A stretch of 64,000 nt of DNA from CAYNEI01 sp964396185. GTDB taxonomy: Archaea; Thermoplasmatota; SW-10-69-26. The notes under the pieces were generated by a model. That model was not told where the DNA came from, did not search any database, and was given only the letters and a program-made list of their open reading frames with translations. Shown here in pieces: positions 15,616 through 24,703 of this stretch; the first letter of the stretch is position 1, and each line of letters begins with the position of its first letter. The translations under genes and the position numbers were made by a program. The stretch spans positions 1 through 64,000 of the forward strand of contig CAYNEI010000011.1 of NCBI GenBank assembly GCA_964396185.1, written 5' to 3'.

Positions 15616-17688
15616 TTAGAGCCCTTCCAGGGCCCTGCGGAGCTGGCGAGCCGAGGTGTACCGCGGGCCTGGGTCCGAGGAGAGCCCACCTTGAAGGACC
15701 TCGGTTAGCGGAGCTGGGAGCCCCGTCGTCGCGATGGGGGCGCCTGGCTCGGGGGGGTGGCCGAAGAGCAGCTCGTAGAGCACGGCGGTGCAGGCGTAGA
15801 CGTCGGTGGCCTGGCTGGCCTGGGCTTGGCCGGTGCGCACCTCGGGGGGGAGGTAGGCCAGGGTCCCAGCCAGGCCTGGATCCTCAACGATGGTCTTGTC
15901 GGGGGTGTGGCGCACAGCGATGCCGAAGTCGGCGATCTTCGGTGTGCCGGTCTCATCCAGCAGGATGTTGGAGGGTTTGATGTCCCGGTGGAGGATGTCG
16001 CGATGGTGGACGGCCTCCAGCCCAGCGAGCACCTGGACGACGAGGGGGACCGCGCGCCCGGGATCCAGGGGGGCCTCGTGGCGGAGCACGTCGAGCAGGC
16101 TGCCGCCTTCCATGTACTCCATGACGATGACCGGGCGGCCGTCGCGCTCGGTGACCTCGTGGACCTCGACCACGTTCGGGTGGCGCACCCGGCGGGCGAG
16201 CTGGGCCTCTTCGAGCACGCGCGCTCTGAGCTGCTCGCTGGCCGCAGCACCCAGGGGCTCCTTGAGCACCACCAGGCGCTCCCTGGCCCGGTCGCGAGCC
16301 AGCCACGTCCGACCACCGCCGCCCTCGCCGAGCAGGCGTAGGCGCTCGTAGGCTGCCTCGGCGGTCCCGTCGACGGGCACGATGACGCTCTTGCTCGCGT
16401 AGTAGTGGAGCACGCGCCGGGCCTCCTGGCCCAAGTCGAATCTGTCCTGGAGCGCGTCCAGGAAGGCCTCGTCCTCCTCCAGGGTGCCTCGGGCGAGGCT
16501 GGCCTCCAGGGCAGCCCTGTAGGTGTCGAGTTGTTCGCCGAAGCGCTCGTCCCCTGACTCGAGCTCCACCGGCCGAGGCTCGATGCGGAAGAGCTTGCGC
16601 GAGAGCTTGAGGCTCGGGATCGCCAGCGCCGAGACGGTGGCCAGGCCCGCGATGGCGGGGAGCACGAGCCCGGAGGAGAGCGCTGTGCCAGCACCGTAGA
16701 CGGTTGCACCGCCAGCGCCTGCAGCGGTCAGCCCGGTGGTTCGGGAGGCTGCGAGCTTGGCGGTGCGCTGGAGCTCCGGCATCCACCAGCGGGCCAGCCC
16801 GTAGGCCATGATCGCCACGCCGGTCAGGCGCCAGATCCCGAGGGTGTCCAGGGTGGGCAGCAGCCCGGCAACGAGCCCAGCCTCGATCGCGCCCCAGGCT
16901 AGCGGGATCAGCAGCGCGGCTGCGAGCCGGTGCTCCCGGGCCCTCTCGGCCCTGGAGCGCGCTAGCCGGGCCGCGAGCAGGGCCTCGATCCCCAGGTGGA
17001 CCGTGACCAGGGTCAACGCGACGAAGAGCGCTGTGAACGCCCAGACGAAGCCCCCCAGACCCTGGGAGACGAACTGGATCGAGGATCCCAGGAACCGGCT
17101 CGCCGCGTAGGCCGTGTAGAGGCCAAGCCCGATGACCAGCACCGTGGCTCGCGACGCGGTGCGCGGGGTGGGAGAGCGCCTGCTCGCGCCGGCGAGGTAG
17201 TAGAGGGCAAGGCCCAGGGAGCCGAAGCGGGGCAGCGAGACCAGGGGAACCCAGAGAGGGCCAACGACGGGTGCCCAACCGAGGGGGGTCTGGGCCACGC
17301 CTTGGAACATGAGGTCCTGGGCGACGATGTAGAGGAGCGCGGAGACGACGGCGGCCCCACCTGCCAGCCAGCGGAACAAATCCCACGGGCCCCGTTGCCC
17401 CCTGGCCCCCACTTGGGCTGCTGTGAACTCGACCAGGAAGTAGGCGAGCGGGATCAGGAGCCCCCAGCTGAGCACGTAGAGCGTCGATGCCGTCGCCTGG
17501 TCACTGGCCGCGCCGGCGAGGTTGGCCAGGGTGATCTGGACGCCCCAGAAGAGGGTGAAGAGGGCGAACGCGAGGCCACCGCGCGGTTTGCTTCGACCTC
17601 CCCAGAGCACGAGGACCCCGAGCACAGCGATGGCCGCACCGCTGAGGATGTTGAGGGTCACCCCGAGGCTGCCCAAGGTCACTGCCAT
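15616..17688 (-). CDS. Multi-pass membrane Ser/Thr protein kinase (Hanks type)
   Basis: 690 aa. Residues 1-360 hold about nine hydrophobic helices; a helical linker (about 375-440) leads to a cytosolic kinase domain: Gly loop GEGGGGRTW (454-462), VVLK (Lys476), HRDIKPSN (567-574), DFG (587-589) and PPE in place of APE (614-616). All catalytic residues are present, so it should be active. Unlike bacterial PknB, the membrane part is N-terminal and large, resembling a sensory 7TM-like module. A homologue of the same architecture lies at the right end of the window. No clear TATA; the start is preceded by gaggggggag. Confidence 0.88.
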   Translation of the reverse strand: MAVTLGSLGVTLNILSGAAIAVLGVLVLWGGRSKPRGGLAFALFTLFWGVQITLANLAGAASDQATASTLYVLSWGLLIPLAYFLVEFTAAQVGARGQRGPWDLFRWLAGGAAVVSALLYIVAQDLMFQGVAQTPLGWAPVVGPLWVPLVSLPRFGSLGLALYYLAGASRRSPTPRTASRATVLVIGLGLYTAYAASRFLGSSIQFVSQGLGGFVWAFTALFVALTLVTVHLGIEALLAARLARSRAERAREHRLAAALLIPLAWGAIEAGLVAGLLPTLDTLGIWRLTGVAIMAYGLARWWMPELQRTAKLAASRTTGLTAAGAGGATVYGAGTALSSGLVLPAIAGLATVSALAIPSLKLSRKLFRIEPRPVELESGDERFGEQLDTYRAALEASLARGTLEEDEAFLDALQDRFDLGQEARRVLHYYASKSVIVPVDGTAEAAYERLRLLGEGGGGRTWLARDRARERLVVLKEPLGAAASEQLRARVLEEAQLARRVRHPNVVEVHEVTERDGRPVIVMEYMEGGSLLDVLRHEAPLDPGRAVPLVVQVLAGLEAVHHRDILHRDIKPSNILLDETGTPKIADFGIAVRHTPDKTIVEDPGLAGTLAYLPPEVRTGQAQASQATDVYACTAVLYELLFGHPPEPGAPIATTGLPAPLTEVLQGGLSSDPGPRYTSARQLRRALEGL

Positions 17689-17843
17689 GCGTGCATCTCC
17701 CCCCTCACCGGTCGTTCACGGCTCGGCTCGGGTGTCGAACGTGCCGCGTGGCGGCCCCCGAGCCCCTGTAGGCGAGTGGCATGCCACGTCTGGGCGCGGC
17801 CTTAGTCGTTGCGGAAGCACCCTTGGGGCCGGGGCGGGAGGGA

Positions 17844-18443
17844 TCAGTTGATCGGGACCTCGGTGCCAGGATCGGACTCCTCGACCTTCTCGACCTCGAT
17901 GTCCAGCACGCCGTTCTTGTACGTGGCCGAGGTGGTCTTGGGCTGCACGCGAGCGGGCAGCTGGATCCGCTTGTAGTACTTGCGGCCCTCTGTGTCGACC
18001 TTGATGACGATCTCGCGCTCCTTGGCGCGGAGGTTCACGTCCTCCTTCTCGACGCCGGGGAGCTCGGCCGTGATGGCGATGGTCTGGTCGCTCTCCTGGA
18101 TGTCCACCAGGGGCTCGCGGGCCTCCTGGAGCCCGCCTTCGCCGGTGCTGACGTGGCCTGGCTGGTCCGGGTGGACGTTGCCGAACTCGTTGAACCGGGG
18201 CTTGCCGTCCGGGCCCATGCGCATGCTGAACCCGTAGACGAACGGGTTCTCTCCAGGCTCCATGGAGCCGTCGGCCATACCCTGGAGCATGCGCGAGAGG
18301 GACTCGCGCATCCGGTCGAACTCCCGGTCGATGTCCTGGAAGAAGGGCCCCAGGAACGGGTCGTCTTGCATGCGCTTGCTCCACGCCTCGAACTCCTCGA
18401 AGGGGTCCGGGGCGTCCCGCCGCTCTCGAGGGTCATCGTCCAT
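17844..18443 (-). CDS. Hsp20/alpha-crystallin small heat-shock protein
   Basis: 199 aa, ATP-independent holdase chaperone. The N-terminus is long and acidic (DPFEEFEAWSKRMQDDPFLG), followed by the alpha-crystallin domain: PLVDIQESDQTIAI, ELPGVEKEDV, and ATYKNGVLDIEV near the C-terminus. The C-terminal EVPIN resembles the I-x-I/V anchor only loosely. cgtaagacc near 18466 (minus strand) is a promoter candidate ~23 nt upstream. Stands between the membrane kinase and the Nfu-N gene on the same strand, with intergenic gaps on both sides. Confidence 0.93.
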   Translation of the reverse strand: MDDDPRERRDAPDPFEEFEAWSKRMQDDPFLGPFFQDIDREFDRMRESLSRMLQGMADGSMEPGENPFVYGFSMRMGPDGKPRFNEFGNVHPDQPGHVSTGEGGLQEAREPLVDIQESDQTIAITAELPGVEKEDVNLRAKEREIVIKVDTEGRKYYKRIQLPARVQPKTTSATYKNGVLDIEVEKVEESDPGTEVPIN

Positions 18444-18502
18444 GGTGTACCACGTTGACTGGTCTTACGCCTCTCCCCTCTTGGTTCTATCGGGCCCGAC
18501 CC

Positions 18503-18760
18503 TTAGCCCCCGTGGCCCTCGGCGACCTGCTGGACCTGGCTCAAGAGGTCCTCCCAGTCCGCTTCAGCTTGCTTGCTCACCGTGACGAAGTTGCCCAGGA
18601 AGTAGAGGTCGGTGACCCCATCGATGGCCATGAGCTCGGTGGCCAGCGGGTGGCCCTCGGCGTCCTCGGTGGTGGCCACGATGAGGGGTTCATCGACGAG
18701 CTTGGATGGGAAGACCACCTTCTTGGCGTTGGGGTTGGGGGTCGGCTGGATCTGGACCAT
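18503..18760 (-). CDS. Nfu/NifU N-terminal-domain protein
   Basis: About 85 aa, begins MVQIQPTPNPNAKKVVFPSK, the signature of the Nfu_N domain, which in larger proteins precedes the C-terminal CxxC Fe-S scaffold domain. Here only the N-terminal domain is present and there is no Cys pair, so it is an accessory factor or adaptor in Fe-S metabolism rather than a scaffold by itself. cctatttgg (18785-18793, minus strand) is spaced ~28 nt upstream of this ATG; a longer frame beginning at 18787 would start inside the promoter. Confidence 0.85.
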   Translation of the reverse strand: MVQIQPTPNPNAKKVVFPSKLVDEPLIVATTEDAEGHPLATELMAIDGVTDLYFLGNFVTVSKQAEADWEDLLSQVQQVAEGHGG

Positions 18761-18792
18761 GCCGGAGCATGACTGGACCCTGGCCAAATAGG

Positions 18793-21700
18793 TTAGCCCG
18801 GTGATGGGTCGAGGTGGATCCAGATCTCCTCCTCGAGGTCCAGGGCCTCGTTGGTGATGGTCCAGGCCCGTGCGCCCTGTGTCTGGGAGNNNNNNNNNNN
18901 NNNNNNNNNNNNNNNNNNNNNNNNNNNNNNNNNNNNNNNNNNNNNNNNNNNNNNNNNNNNNNNNNNNNNNNNNNNNNNNNNNNNNNNNNCCTGGTCTTTG
19001 CGCATCTCCTGGATGCGGCGCAGCACCTCTCGTGCCAGGCCGGCTGCTTGGAGCTCGTCGTCCAGATGGGCGTCCACGAAGACGCTTCCGCCCTCGAAGT
19101 CGGCTCCGAGGATGCCCTCTGGGACCTCCGTGGTGAAGGTGACCATCTCCGGGGTCACCTCGAACCCGCCGAGCTCGACGGGGCCGCCGGCAAGCTCGGT
19201 TCGAAGCTCCTCTGGATCGGCCGAGCGGATGGCGTCCATGACGGCCGGGGCATCGCCTCTAAAGGTGGGCCCGATCGCCGAGCGGGCGGGTTCGGCGACG
19301 AGGTCGAGCTCGGCCCAGTCGGTTCCAGCATAGGCGACCTCGCGGGCGTTGCACTGGTCCTCGAGCACCGCGGTGAGGTGCTCGACCGTGGCCTCGATGT
19401 GCTTGCCGCCGGCGAGCACGATGCGTGGCACGGGCCAGCGGAGCGAGAGATCAGCGCGCTCGCGTGCGCGGCTGACCGCTTCCACGATCTCGCGTGCGGT
19501 GGCCATCTGCTGTTCCAGGGCCTCGTCGCGCAGCCCGGTCTGGGGCTCGGGCCAGAGCTCGGCGTGCACCGTCTCGCTGGACGGGTAGAGGTCCTGCCAG
19601 ATCGCCTCGGCGGTGTGCGGCGCGAAGGGCGCCAGCAGCCGGCTGCAGGTGGCCAGCACCACGGTGAGCACGTCGTAGAACGCCCGCTTCTCCTCGTCAC
19701 TCGCCTTCCAGGCACGATCCCGGTTGAGCCGGAGGTACCAGCGGGAGAGGTCGTCGAGGATGAAGGCCCGCAGCGCGCGCGCAGCGCGGTGGTAGGCGTG
19801 CGCCTCCATCTGCTCGCTGACCTCCTCGACCACGCCCGTGAGCCGAGAGAGGATCCAGCGGTCCAGCGAGCCCGCTGGAGCCTCACCGCGCCGATCCGGC
19901 GGGCAGGCTTCGTAGCCGTCCAGGGCCATGTACTGGGTGGCGAAGTAGTGGACGTTCCAGAGAACGTTGAGCATGCGCTGGGCTTCCCGCGCGCTCTCGG
20001 TGCCGTAGCGCAGATCGTCCCATGGGGCGGATGGTTCGAGCAGGCTCCAGCGCGTGGCGTCCACGCCGAACTCGCCGATGACCTCGCTTGGCTTGACGAT
20101 GTTCCCGATGCTCTTGCTCATGGGCACGCCGTGCTCGTCGTGCACGAAGCCGTGCATGACGACCTGCTCGTACGGGACGCGGTCCATGGCCACGACACCG
20201 GCGGCGAGCTGGCTGTAGAACCATCCCCGGGTCTGGTCGAGGCCCTCGATGATGAAATCGCACGGGAACCACTCGTCGAAGGCGTCTTGGCTGCCGGGGT
20301 AGCCGAGGCTGGCCCAGGAGGCCACGGCTGAGTCGAACCAGACGTCAAGCACGTCCGGGGCGCGCTCCATGGTCTCACCGCAGGCCTGGCAGGGGAAGGT
20401 GACCTCGTCGACCCAGGGGCGGTGGAGGTCCTGGACGGCTTGGCCGGAGCGCTCCTCGAGCTCGGCCTTGGTGCCCACGACGCTGCGCTCGTCGCAGGCC
20501 GTGCACTCCCACACCGGTACGGGGATTCCCCAGTAGCGCTGGCGGCTGATGCACCAGTCGCGGGCGTTCTCGACCCAGTCGCGCTGGCGGGCCGCGCCAG
20601 CCCAGTCCGGGGTCCAGGTGATGCGTCCGATCTCCTCGAGCATGGTCTCCTTGACCTCGGTGACGGCCAAGAACCACTGCTCGGTGGTCATGAACAGGAT
20701 GGGGGTTTTGCAGCGCCAGCAGTGGCCGTAGCTGTGCTCGTCCAGGCCTTGCGCGAGCAGCAAGCCCTTGTCTTCGAGGCGCTGGATGACGACCTCGTCC
20801 GCGCTCTCACCCTCTGGTACATCGTCGCCTTCGGCGCTCTTGCGAACGACGAGCCCCTCGAGCTCTCCGGCCAGCTCGTTGTAAAGCCCGTCAGACCCGA
20901 CGGGGCAGAACGGGGCCACGCCGTAGACCTGGCCGATCTTGTAGTCCTCCTCGCCGTGGCCGGTGGCGGTGTGGACCAGGCCCGTGCGGTCGGCGGCCAC
21001 GTGGTCGCCGAGCAGCACCGTGTACTCGTTCTCGGACCGGCGCTCTTGGTGGTAGGGGACCTCGTCGGCGAACGGGTGCTCGTAGGCCCAGCCCTCCATC
21101 TCCTCGCCCTTGTGGTGGCCGACCACGTGGGTCTCGGTGTACTTGGCCGCAGCCGCCACGGCACCGACGACCGAGTCCTCGACGATGATCTCCTCGGTGG
21201 AGCCGTCGCGCTTGGTGGCCAGCACGCGCGCGTAGTTGAGCTCCGGGTGGACGGCCACGGCGTTGTTGGCCGGGATCGTCCAGGGGGTCGTGGTCCAGAT
21301 GACCAGCGATGCGTCGTCGTCGATGAGCGGGAGCTTGACGTAGATGGATGGGTCGGTGCGGTCCTGGTACTCCAGCTCGGCTTGCGCCAGCGCGGTCTCG
21401 CAGCGGGGGCACCAGGGCAGCCCGCCGCGGTTGTCCCGGTAGAGCAGGCCCTTCTCGTCGGCCTGCTGGATCGTCCACCAGGCGCCCTCGATGTAGGCGT
21501 CGTCGATGGTGCGGTAGGGGTGGTCCCAGTCGAGCCAGACGCCCAGCTCCTTGAACTCCTCGGTCATGGTGTCCAGGAAGCCGAGCGAGAACTCCTTGCA
21601 CTTCTCGATGAAGTTGCCCACACCGTAGGCCTCGATCTCCTTCTTGTCCGAGATGCCGAGCTCGCGCTCGACCCGGACCTCGATGGGGAGCCCGTGCATG

Positions 21701-21972
21701 TCGTAGCCGGGCTGGTCGCGCACGCGCTTGCCCTGCATGGTCCAGTAGCGCACCAGCAGGTCCTTCATCACCTTGTTCCAGGCGGTGCCCATGTGGATGT
21801 GGCCCGATGTGTACGGGGGGCCGTCCACGAAGTAGAAGGGCTCGGCGTCCGCTCTCAGCTCCCGGACGCGCTCGCGGGTCCCCTGGGTGCGCCAGTCCTC
21901 GGAGATCTCGGTCTCGAGAGCGTGGGGGTCGTAGCCCTGGCGGGCGCATCGGACGGGCTCATCCGGGGCCAT
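18793..21972 (-). CDS. ileS: Isoleucyl-tRNA synthetase (archaeal/eukaryal type), interrupted by assembly gap
   Basis: Class I aminoacyl-tRNA synthetase charging tRNA-Ile, ~1060 aa. HIGH-like PPYTSGHIHMGTAWNK near residue 52, the CP1 editing domain (IWTTTPWTIPANNA), zinc-type CxxC clusters (WCPRC, WRCKT), and KMSKS-like VPMSKSIGN. The C-terminal ~31 residues lie beyond a run of 100 N (18890-18989); the frame continues on both sides but the true gap length is unknown. Promoter cttaag (about 22001-22006) lies ~30 nt upstream of the ATG at 21972. Confidence 0.93.
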   Translation of the reverse strand: MAPDEPVRCARQGYDPHALETEISEDWRTQGTRERVRELRADAEPFYFVDGPPYTSGHIHMGTAWNKVMKDLLVRYWTMQGKRVRDQPGYDMHGLPIEVRVERELGISDKKEIEAYGVGNFIEKCKEFSLGFLDTMTEEFKELGVWLDWDHPYRTIDDAYIEGAWWTIQQADEKGLLYRDNRGGLPWCPRCETALAQAELEYQDRTDPSIYVKLPLIDDDASLVIWTTTPWTIPANNAVAVHPELNYARVLATKRDGSTEEIIVEDSVVGAVAAAAKYTETHVVGHHKGEEMEGWAYEHPFADEVPYHQERRSENEYTVLLGDHVAADRTGLVHTATGHGEEDYKIGQVYGVAPFCPVGSDGLYNELAGELEGLVVRKSAEGDDVPEGESADEVVIQRLEDKGLLLAQGLDEHSYGHCWRCKTPILFMTTEQWFLAVTEVKETMLEEIGRITWTPDWAGAARQRDWVENARDWCISRQRYWGIPVPVWECTACDERSVVGTKAELEERSGQAVQDLHRPWVDEVTFPCQACGETMERAPDVLDVWFDSAVASWASLGYPGSQDAFDEWFPCDFIIEGLDQTRGWFYSQLAAGVVAMDRVPYEQVVMHGFVHDEHGVPMSKSIGNIVKPSEVIGEFGVDATRWSLLEPSAPWDDLRYGTESAREAQRMLNVLWNVHYFATQYMALDGYEACPPDRRGEAPAGSLDRWILSRLTGVVEEVSEQMEAHAYHRAARALRAFILDDLSRWYLRLNRDRAWKASDEEKRAFYDVLTVVLATCSRLLAPFAPHTAEAIWQDLYPSSETVHAELWPEPQTGLRDEALEQQMATAREIVEAVSRARERADLSLRWPVPRIVLAGGKHIEATVEHLTAVLEDQCNAREVAYAGTDWAELDLVAEPARSAIGPTFRGDAPAVMDAIRSADPEELRTELAGGPVELGGFEVTPEMVTFTTEVPEGILGADFEGGSVFVDAHLDDELQAAGLAREVLRRIQEMRKDQXXXXXXXXXXXXXXXXXXXXXXXXXXXXXXXXXXSQTQGARAWTITNEALDLEEEIWIHLDPSPG
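18890..18989. other. Assembly gap of 100 N
   Basis: Exactly 100 unknown bases inside the 3' part of ileS. The round number is the usual placeholder for a scaffold join, so the real missing length may differ. Confidence 0.98.
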
Positions 21973-22052
21973 TCGTATCGAACGGCGAAAGGAGCCCCCC
22001 TCTTAAGGGGTTGCCTGGTTGGATGGGCAAGGCCCCTGGTTGGCCGAGCCTC

Positions 22053-22487
22053 TCACATCTCCGGCGGGTCGATGGCGCCGATCTGCGTGAGCAGGGTGAG
22101 GTTGTCCGTCAAGCCCCAGTGCTCTGTGGCTTCACCGTCCTCGAACTTCACCATGTCGATACAGGTGAAGTCCACCTTCTTGTTCGTGGCTGGGATGCCC
22201 ATGAACGTCCCGCTGTGCGTGCCCGTCCAGGTCGTGTACGCGGTGACCAGGTCGCCCTCGGCGACGAGCTGGTTCACCTTGACCTTGAGATCCGGGAAGC
22301 CCGTTCGGAACGTGTCGACCATCTCCTTGACAGCCGCGCGGCCCGTCTTGGGTGTCTCCTGGCCGAAGGGGCTCTCGTGCTCCGTGAAGTTGTCCGAGAC
22401 GAGTTTGTCGATGAGCTCGGTCTCGCCGTCGACCAACACGTCGGTGAAGAACCGCTGGGTGAGCTTCTTGTTCTCTCTTGTTGTCAT
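22053..22487 (-). CDS. SnoaL-like ester cyclase/polyketide cyclase family protein
   Basis: 144 aa cone-fold protein of the NTF2-like superfamily. MTTRENKKLTQRFFTDVLVD, then FTEHESPF and GFPDLKVKVNQLVAEGDLVT, are typical of the SnoaL/ester-cyclase group (GxPDxxxxxxxxxAEGDxVxxR-type). The usual position after AEGDLV is followed by TAYTTWTGTHSGTFMGIP, the conserved GTHxGxFxGIP. Catalysis and substrate unknown. The start is the ATG at 22487; the long upstream extension is non-coding GC-rich sequence with inverted ccggc repeats. Confidence 0.88.
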   Translation of the reverse strand: MTTRENKKLTQRFFTDVLVDGETELIDKLVSDNFTEHESPFGQETPKTGRAAVKEMVDTFRTGFPDLKVKVNQLVAEGDLVTAYTTWTGTHSGTFMGIPATNKKVDFTCIDMVKFEDGEATEHWGLTDNLTLLTQIGAIDPPEM

Positions 22488-22606
22488 GTTCGCACCTGCC
22501 GGCTGGCGGCCGGCAAGCCGGCGAACCCGCCCGTGCGTATCAAGCCGGCAGCCGGTTCCCGCAGGTGGGATGCCTGGTTGGGTACCCAAGCAGGACGCTG
22601 ATCGGC

Positions 22607-24544
22607 TCACGAGGATCCCGGGGGGAGGAATGGGCGCGGCGGGTAGTCCGTCTCTGGCACCGGTGCACCGCCCAGACCTCCTTCGACCACGGGCAGGAGC
22701 AAGTGGCTCGCGGTCGCCGGACCATCGGCGTGGACGGTGATCTCCGGCGTGAAGGGCATGCTCGTGTCCCGCATGAACCAGTTGCCGTAGCTCACGACGG
22801 CAGCCAGGCGCTCGCCGGGCTCGAGCACCTCGGCCATGTTGGTCAGGTCCACGCGCACGGGCGTCCGCTGATCCGTGGGGAAGTCGGTACCCTGCATGCG
22901 TCCGTCGTGGAAGCGCAGGTCCGCGGTCCCCCAACCCAGCACCTGGGCCGTCCGGTAGGCGCCATCCTGTTCGTCCTCGCACGCGCCGTGCTCGGCCACC
23001 CGGAAGAGGTGGACGTCCACGAGGCCCCCTGGGAGATCACTGGTGATCTCGAGGTAGGCCACCGGGTTGCCGGCCACGAGGGTGGGCTGCTCGACGGGGT
23101 CGGTGAGGGCGACCACCCCGAGGGGGTGGGGGTCCCCGAAGAGGCTGGGCGTGGATGCGGTCCCGATGTGGTCGCACAGGATCCCCCAGGGCCCGTCGGG
23201 GTGGGGGATCGATCGGAACGTGGTGGGCTCCCCGGCTGGGGCCGGTCCAAGCTCGCTGTGGCTGATGTAGAGGGCTTGCTCGCGCGCTTCGGTCGGGGGC
23301 CAGGCGGTCGAGGCGTGCCAGGCGCCCTGGTTGTCCTGGTAGTCCACGGTCCCGAGGCCTTGTGGCACGGGTCCCAGCCCCTTGAGCCAGAAGTCGAGCC
23401 AGGCGACGAGCTCGTCGTCCCAGCTCGCGTACCCCTCGGGCAGGGGTTGACCGTTGTTGGGCACGGTGTGGCCCCATTGGCCGGAGAGCTGGCGCTTGGG
23501 GCTGGAGAGGGTCTCCCAGACGTCGCGCTCCTGTGTTTGGTGGCCCGTGAGGTCGAGCAGACCGTGGTAGAGGAAGACGCTGGCAGTGATGTTGGGGAAG
23601 CCGTCGATCAGACGCCTGTCCCCCCAGAAGTCCGCGTCCCGATCGTCGCCCACGGTGCCCTTCCACGCCTCGACCATGAGCTCAGCCAGCTCAGGGCAGG
23701 CCCGGTCGGGCAGGCGCGTGGGGCTCGTGGCGGTCACGGTCGGCGAGTCGGTGGTGGGCGGTGCCAGCGAGAAGGCGGTGGCCCAGGCGTTCAGGTGGGC
23801 TGCACCCGACGGATCGAACGGGGCCCCCTGGATGCTGTGGTAGAACGTGTAGAGGTCGGAGACGATGCCACCGGGCACGATGGTTTTGAGCCCCTCTGGC
23901 GCGTAGATCGCGGCCTCCCACGGCGTCGTGCCCCCATACGAGATGCCGGACATGCCAACGCGCCCGTTGGACCACTCCTGGTCGGCCAGCCACTCGACCA
24001 TGGCGACGTTGTCCTGCTGCTCGCCGGGGCCGAACATCTCGTAGCAGCCGCCCGAGCCCCCGCTGCCTCGAACGTTGAAGAGAGCTACCGCGTAGCCCTC
24101 CTCGACGAGGCGGTCGACGGGGATGTCTCCACCGGTGCGGAGCATGTCCCACGTGGGGCTTGCTGGCGTGTTGAACAGTTGACCGAAGTAGAGCGTCGAC
24201 CAGAGGACCACTGGGAGCTCCACGTCGTCTGGGACGTCAGGGAAGAGGATGTAACCGTGGAGCGGGGTGCCGTCGAGGCTCTCGACCGTCACCTCCTCGA
24301 TCCGATCCAGCTCGAAGGGGCCTGTGAGCTCGTTGGGCCACTCGGATCCATCCTGGCAGGGCCAAGGGTGCTCGCACGTCGGGATGTCGGTCAGATCGGC
24401 TGGCTGGCTAGCCGTCTCCACCTCCGGGTCGTCGGCCAGATCGGCCTCCTTGCCAGGGTTCTCCACCGCCGGGTCGTCACCGAGGCATCCGGCCAGCGCG
24501 GCCGGCACGACGAGCAATAGAGCCAACAACCACCCACGGTACAT
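22607..24544 (-). CDS. Secreted CocE/NonD (S15-type) hydrolase lipoprotein, paralogue 1
   Basis: 645-aa exported hydrolase. Signal peptide with lipobox LAGC (LLALLLVVPAALAGC), a Cys-containing head CEHPWPCQDGSEWP, an alpha/beta-hydrolase core with the nucleophile in GISYGGTTPWE, LFNVRGSGGSGG before it, and a C-terminal jelly-roll (LVDVHLFRVAEHGACED) as in Xaa-Pro dipeptidyl peptidases and cocaine esterase. Substrate could be proline peptides or esters. Three paralogues lie 7-13 kb away. gcttagac near 24571 (minus strand) is spaced for a leaderless ATG at 24544. Confidence 0.88.
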   Translation of the reverse strand: MYRGWLLALLLVVPAALAGCLGDDPAVENPGKEADLADDPEVETASQPADLTDIPTCEHPWPCQDGSEWPNELTGPFELDRIEEVTVESLDGTPLHGYILFPDVPDDVELPVVLWSTLYFGQLFNTPASPTWDMLRTGGDIPVDRLVEEGYAVALFNVRGSGGSGGCYEMFGPGEQQDNVAMVEWLADQEWSNGRVGMSGISYGGTTPWEAAIYAPEGLKTIVPGGIVSDLYTFYHSIQGAPFDPSGAAHLNAWATAFSLAPPTTDSPTVTATSPTRLPDRACPELAELMVEAWKGTVGDDRDADFWGDRRLIDGFPNITASVFLYHGLLDLTGHQTQERDVWETLSSPKRQLSGQWGHTVPNNGQPLPEGYASWDDELVAWLDFWLKGLGPVPQGLGTVDYQDNQGAWHASTAWPPTEAREQALYISHSELGPAPAGEPTTFRSIPHPDGPWGILCDHIGTASTPSLFGDPHPLGVVALTDPVEQPTLVAGNPVAYLEITSDLPGGLVDVHLFRVAEHGACEDEQDGAYRTAQVLGWGTADLRFHDGRMQGTDFPTDQRTPVRVDLTNMAEVLEPGERLAAVVSYGNWFMRDTSMPFTPEITVHADGPATASHLLLPVVEGGLGGAPVPETDYPPRPFLPPGSS

Positions 24545-24703
24545 GGGGCCATCTCCGCCTCCCCTGTCTAAGCTGTTCTGGTCAGGATCTTGAACCTTCC
24601 CTGCCGAGGGGGTTCGTCCTGACCCACCCAACGCCGTCCCCCTCACCCACTCCACCGACTCGCGCCGCGAAGCGGCGCACCTCTGGCCTACGACCCCGGC
24701 CCA

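Noticed and set aside
20422..22740. 772-aa plus-strand ORF opposite ileS
   Set aside because: Antisense to a clear IleRS gene, Val/Gly/Asp-rich without motifs.
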